8,239 nt of DNA, taken from contig CALPOS020000085.1 in the NCBI GenBank assembly GCA_943325255.2, forward strand, positions 1-8,239, read 5' to 3'. The stretch is from Sphingobacterium thalpophilum. Its GTDB lineage: Bacteria; Bacteroidota; Bacteroidia; Flavobacteriales; Flavobacteriaceae. Made by a program: the position numbers and the translations under genes. Below are positions 6,457-8,239 of the stretch, one piece after another. The notes below the pieces were generated by a model that saw only the letters and a list, made by a program, of their open reading frames with translations, did no database searches and was not told the origin of the DNA. Positions within the stretch are counted from its first letter, which is position 1. Each line of letters opens with the position of its first letter.

Positions 6457-7362
6457 ATGAAAATCCTCATTACAGGTGCCACTGGTCTTATCGGAACGGA
6501 GTTAGTAGCATTGTTTCTTCAAAACGGAATCGCGGTACATTACCTGACCACTTCCAAAAGTAAGATCAAAAGCCAGCTTAATTACCATCGATTCTATTGG
6601 AATCCAGCCCAAGGAATGATCGATGAAAATGCGCTGATGGGCGTTGATGCAGTCATTCATCTTGCCGGCGCGAGTATCGCAAAACGATGGACAGATGCAT
6701 ACAAGACAGAAATTTTAGAAAGTAGAATTCTGGCTACGAATACACTTTTTAAAGCCATCAAAGAAAATCCCAATCAAATCAAGCAAATTGTTTCCGCTTC
6801 CGGAACTGCAATCTATCCCGACAGTTCTACTACAATTTATAGTGAGAATTCGACCGAATTAGATGATAATTTCTTGTCAAATGTCGTGGTGAAATGGGAG
6901 GAAAGTGTCGACAAGTTTAAGTTATTAAATATCAAAGTGTGTAAACTCAGAACTGGCGTCGTCTTTGCCAAAAATGGCGGTGCTTTGCAAGAGATGATCA
7001 AGCCGATTCGATTTGGACTGGGTTCAAACTTTGGCGATGGCAATCAAATTTCATCCTGGATTCATGTTCAAGATTTGGCGGCGATGTACCTTTTTTCGGT
7101 GCAAAATTCATGGGAAGGTACGTACAATGCCGTAGCACCTTTTCCAGTGTCAAATAGTGAATTAACGCGAAGTTTAGCCCAGCAATTACATCGCCCTTTA
7201 TGGTTGCCCGCCATTCCTAAGTTTGTCATGAAGTTCATATTGGGCAACATGCATGAACTGCTCTTCAACAACAAAAAAATTAGTGCTCAAAAAGCAATTG
7301 ATGCTGGATTTCGGTTTCAGTTTCCCACGGTTGAAAAGGCATTGCAAGAAATTTTTCCATAA
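6457..7362 (+). CDS. TIGR01777 family epimerase-like NAD(P)-binding protein
   Basis: This 301-residue protein belongs to the extended short-chain dehydrogenase group known as TIGR01777 (YfcH/SulA-like). From the ATG at 6457, the Rossmann nucleotide-binding motif GATGLIG is at 7-13. The family-typical VIHLAGASIAKRWTDAYKTEI is around 66-86 and SRILATNT around 89-96. SASGTAIYP is at 113-121, where classical epimerases carry the catalytic Ser; the usual YxxxK is not evident. The small C-terminal DUF1731-like domain covers about 243-301. It is cytoplasmic and predicted to bind NADP, with unknown substrate. An upstream in-frame TTG at 6445 would add four residues, but it lies inside a TAnnTTTG motif and the family normally begins at MKILITGATG, so the ATG was chosen. 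The stop codon overlaps the A-tract of the terminator. Confidence 0.93.
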   Translation: MKILITGATGLIGTELVALFLQNGIAVHYLTTSKSKIKSQLNYHRFYWNPAQGMIDENALMGVDAVIHLAGASIAKRWTDAYKTEILESRILATNTLFKAIKENPNQIKQIVSASGTAIYPDSSTTIYSENSTELDDNFLSNVVVKWEESVDKFKLLNIKVCKLRTGVVFAKNGGALQEMIKPIRFGLGSNFGDGNQISSWIHVQDLAAMYLFSVQNSWEGTYNAVAPFPVSNSELTRSLAQQLHRPLWLPAIPKFVMKFILGNMHELLFNNKKISAQKAIDAGFRFQFPTVEKALQEIFP

Positions 7363-7397
7363 AAAAAGCTCCGTTTTTTTAACGGAGCTTTTTTTTT
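7361..7397 (+). terminator. Intrinsic terminator after the TIGR01777 gene
   Basis: The GC-rich stem gctccgtt (7368-7375) pairs perfectly with aacggagc (7381-7388) around a 5-T loop. It is flanked by an A-tract (7361-7367) and followed by nine T (7389-7397), so the stem can extend with A-T pairs. The A-tract includes the last bases of the TAA stop. The symmetry would let it act on both strands. Confidence 0.95.
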
Positions 7398-7550
7398 ATA
7401 ATCTGGGTGAATTAATAATATTTTAGAAGCTTAACGCTAACCTCAAGATTCTTTCCATACAATTTTTAGGATTGAACGGATGCAAACGTAATCAAATCGA
7501 AATCGATTTCGTCTTAAAATTCTATTAAATTTTCTATTTTAACTTTTTAG

Positions 7551-7632
7551 AAGCTCTTCCCGCTGTACGTTTCTATCTTTTTCGCCGAACACCGGCAAAA
7601 AAGGATATCCACTGCCATCGGGGCTAGGGCAC
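7551..7632 (-). ncRNA. Structured element resembling Flavo-1 RNA
   Basis: Read on the minus strand, the segment starts with CCCTAGCCCCGATGGCAGTGG, continues into a strong hairpin and ends near CAGCGGGAAGAGCT. The hairpin pairs CTTTTTTGCCG (7603-7593) with CGGCGAAAAAG (7587-7577), 11 bp with one G-U pair and a 5-base loop. From memory, the AGCCCCGAT, hairpin, AGCGGGA order resembles a structured element frequent between genes in Flavobacterium genomes, probably the one catalogued as Flavo-1; this identification could not be checked. The G+C content is higher than the surrounding DNA. Strand and exact ends are uncertain. Confidence 0.5.
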
Positions 7633-7664
7633 TTGAATTCCAAAAATGCTTTCGATTAACAAAA

Positions 7665-7687
7665 GTTGAATTGTTAAATCGTTTAAT
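7665..7687. repeat. Left arm of a 23-bp inverted repeat
   Basis: The reverse complement of this segment matches 7897-7919 at 21 of 23 positions (differences at the 12th and 21st base). The arms are separated by 209 bases holding further repeats and palindromes. Confidence 0.75.
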
Positions 7688-7693
7688 CGCAGA

Positions 7694-7740
7694 GTAGTAG
7701 AAATTTTATTAGTTTTTTTCTTGATTCTAATTTTTACTAC
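7694..7740. repeat. Inverted repeat / long hairpin
   Basis: gtagtagaaatt (7694-7705) pairs with aatttttactac (7729-7740) over 12 positions with one G-U pair. An alternative inner stem ATTAG/CTAAT (7708-7712 with 7727-7731) is possible. The loop is T-rich. No function is evident. Confidence 0.5.
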
Positions 7741-7830
7741 ATATGCCAAATCGAATGATAATGCAAAAGTTCTATGATATTAGCAAAAAGAAAAAACGAT
7801 TTAAATCGATTTATCAATCAGACGGCAAAC

Positions 7831-7884
7831 CCTTTAAACAGTTCCGCAAATCAACGATTCCACCTTTAAACAAATCAACGATTC
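7831..7884 (+). repeat. Short direct repeats, 14 bp and 10 bp
   Basis: caaatcaacgattc occurs exactly at 7847-7860 and 7871-7884, a 24-base period. cctttaaaca occurs at 7831-7840 and 7863-7872. Related looser units (aacgattaaac, aacaattccac type) continue to about 7920. There are only two exact copies and the unit is simple, so this is not a CRISPR array. Confidence 0.7.
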
Positions 7885-7896
7885 AACAGTTACACC

Positions 7897-7919
7897 ATTA
7901 AACGATTAAACAATTCCAC
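7897..7919. repeat. Right arm of a 23-bp inverted repeat
   Basis: This arm is the inverted partner of 7665-7687 with 21 of 23 matching bases. It lies just before the grpE promoter and continues the AT-rich repeat track that begins at 7831. Confidence 0.75.
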
Positions 7920-7943
7920 AGTAACTAAAAAAAACAATGACAA

Positions 7944-7978
7944 TTTGACATTATTCCACAAATGGCAATACTTTTGCA
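7944..7978 (+). promoter_or_regulatory. grpE promoter: Bacteroidetes -33/-7, overlapping a sigma-54-like -24/-12
   Basis: TTTG at 7944-7947, a 21-base spacer and TACTTTTG at 7969-7976 match the Bacteroidetes housekeeping promoter (TTTG, then TAnnTTTG); it is the only complete example seen in the window. The same bases also read TGGCAATACTTTTGCA (7963-7978). This has GG and GC exactly 12 bases apart (first base to first base) and fits the sigma-54 consensus TGGCAcg-N4-TTGCa apart from two positions. A direct repeat of TGACA (7938-7942 and 7946-7950) lies just upstream and overlaps the -33. Confidence 0.7.
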
Positions 7979-7994
7979 ATTCAGCGAAAAAAAA

Positions 7995-8239
7995 ATGATA
8001 AAAAATATTTTTAAACATAAAAGTAAAATGAACACTGAGAACAACGAACAAGAAGAATTGGTTGGTCAAGTTGCTACCGAAAATCATGAAGCAGGCATTG
8101 AATCCTCGGAAAATTTAACTCCAGAACAAAAATTAGAAGAAGATTTAGCCAACGAAAAAGACAAGTTTCTTAGACTTTTTGCTGAATTTGAAAATTATAA
8201 AAGACGTACTTCAAAAGAACGTATGGATTTGTTTAAAAC
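7995..8239 (+). CDS. grpE: GrpE, nucleotide exchange factor of DnaK (partial, C-terminus outside window)
   Basis: Only the first 81 residues are present; the frame is open to the right edge. GrpE is the cytoplasmic homodimeric co-chaperone that releases ADP from DnaK. The N-terminal 40 residues are acidic, polar and probably disordered, followed by the start of the long coiled-coil helix with the family signature: EEDLANEKDKFLRLFAEFEN at 48-67, then YKRRTSKER at 68-76. The start was set at ATG 7995, giving MIKNIFKHKSKM, a basic leader common in flavobacterial GrpE; an alternative ATG at 8028 (residue 12) is possible if transcription begins close to 7989. dnaJ would be expected next, beyond the window. 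Heat-shock control is likely, but no CIRCE element is present upstream. Confidence 0.95.
   Translation, partial: MIKNIFKHKSKMNTENNEQEELVGQVATENHEAGIESSENLTPEQKLEEDLANEKDKFLRLFAEFENYKRRTSKERMDLFK

Larger units (their letters stand above)
7398..7994. other. Repeat-rich intergenic region without a credible gene
   Basis: This gap of 597 bases between the TIGR01777 terminator and grpE contains no open frame with recognisable protein features. It holds a structured RNA-like element (about 7551-7632), an inverted repeat (7665-7687 with 7897-7919), a hairpin (7694-7740), short direct repeats (7831-7884), perfect palindromes (7498-7511, 7797-7808, 7802-7813) and the grpE promoter (7944-7978). An 11-bp direct repeat ttttagaagct occurs at 7421-7431 and 7545-7555. 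Confidence 0.7.

Noticed and set aside
7483..7490. Minus-strand TACGTTTG, an exact -7 match
   Set aside because: It has no -33 partner and no gene downstream; it would run into the TIGR01777 gene antisense, so chance is more likely.
7831..7920. Possible CRISPR array
   Set aside because: Only two exact 14-bp copies exist, the spacer would be 10 bases, and no cas gene is present.
7911..7965. Possible replication origin (TTATTCCACA resembling a DnaA box)
   Set aside because: It is not an exact DnaA box, there is no cluster of boxes, and neither dnaA nor other origin genes are nearby.
7890..8087. 65-codon minus-strand open frame overlapping the grpE promoter and start
   Set aside because: It is antisense to grpE, covers the well-supported promoter, has low-complexity hydrophobic content and matches no recognised family.

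Overview
The window looks like chromosomal DNA from a member of the Flavobacteriia, most likely Flavobacterium or a close relative. The base composition is AT-rich, Shine-Dalgarno sites are nearly absent, and several genes are preceded by the Bacteroidetes -7 promoter motif TAnnTTTG. The proteins (PspC with a Bacteroidetes-type N-terminal extension, paired DUF2807 proteins, DUF4870, DUF4442, TIGR01777, GrpE) are typical of that class. Assignments rest on motif recognition by eye; no database search was possible.

Left part (1-1365, minus strand): the N-terminal 142 residues of an ABC transporter ATPase cut by the window edge, preceded by a transglutaminase-like protein of unknown role.

Central part (1465-5773, minus strand): a compact, probably co-regulated cluster. 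In transcription order it contains a DUF4870 small membrane protein, a signal-peptide DUF2807 protein, a short PadR-type repressor, a large PspC-domain membrane protein and a DUF2807 lipoprotein, and it ends in a clear intrinsic terminator at 1465-1495. The last three genes are separated by only 5 and 2 bases. A perfect 19-bp palindrome containing ATGT-N7-ACAT lies just upstream of the first DUF2807 gene and is a reasonable candidate operator for PadR. The likely theme is a self-regulated envelope-stress or membrane-maintenance module.

Right part (5927-7397, plus strand): a DUF4442 hotdog-fold protein and a TIGR01777-family NAD(P)-binding epimerase-like protein, which ends in a strong terminator overlapping its own stop codon.

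The 597-base gap 7398-7994 has no credible gene but is rich in structure. It holds a structured element resembling the Flavobacteria Flavo-1 RNA (by recollection), a 23-bp inverted repeat whose arms lie about 209 bases apart, a 14-bp direct repeat with 24-base period, several perfect palindromes, and a promoter for grpE. That promoter can be read both as a Bacteroidetes housekeeping promoter and as a textbook sigma-54 -24/-12 site. The window ends inside grpE.

Most genes here are ordinary. The parts most worth following up are the grpE promoter, the palindrome upstream of the PadR operon, and the repeat-rich gap.
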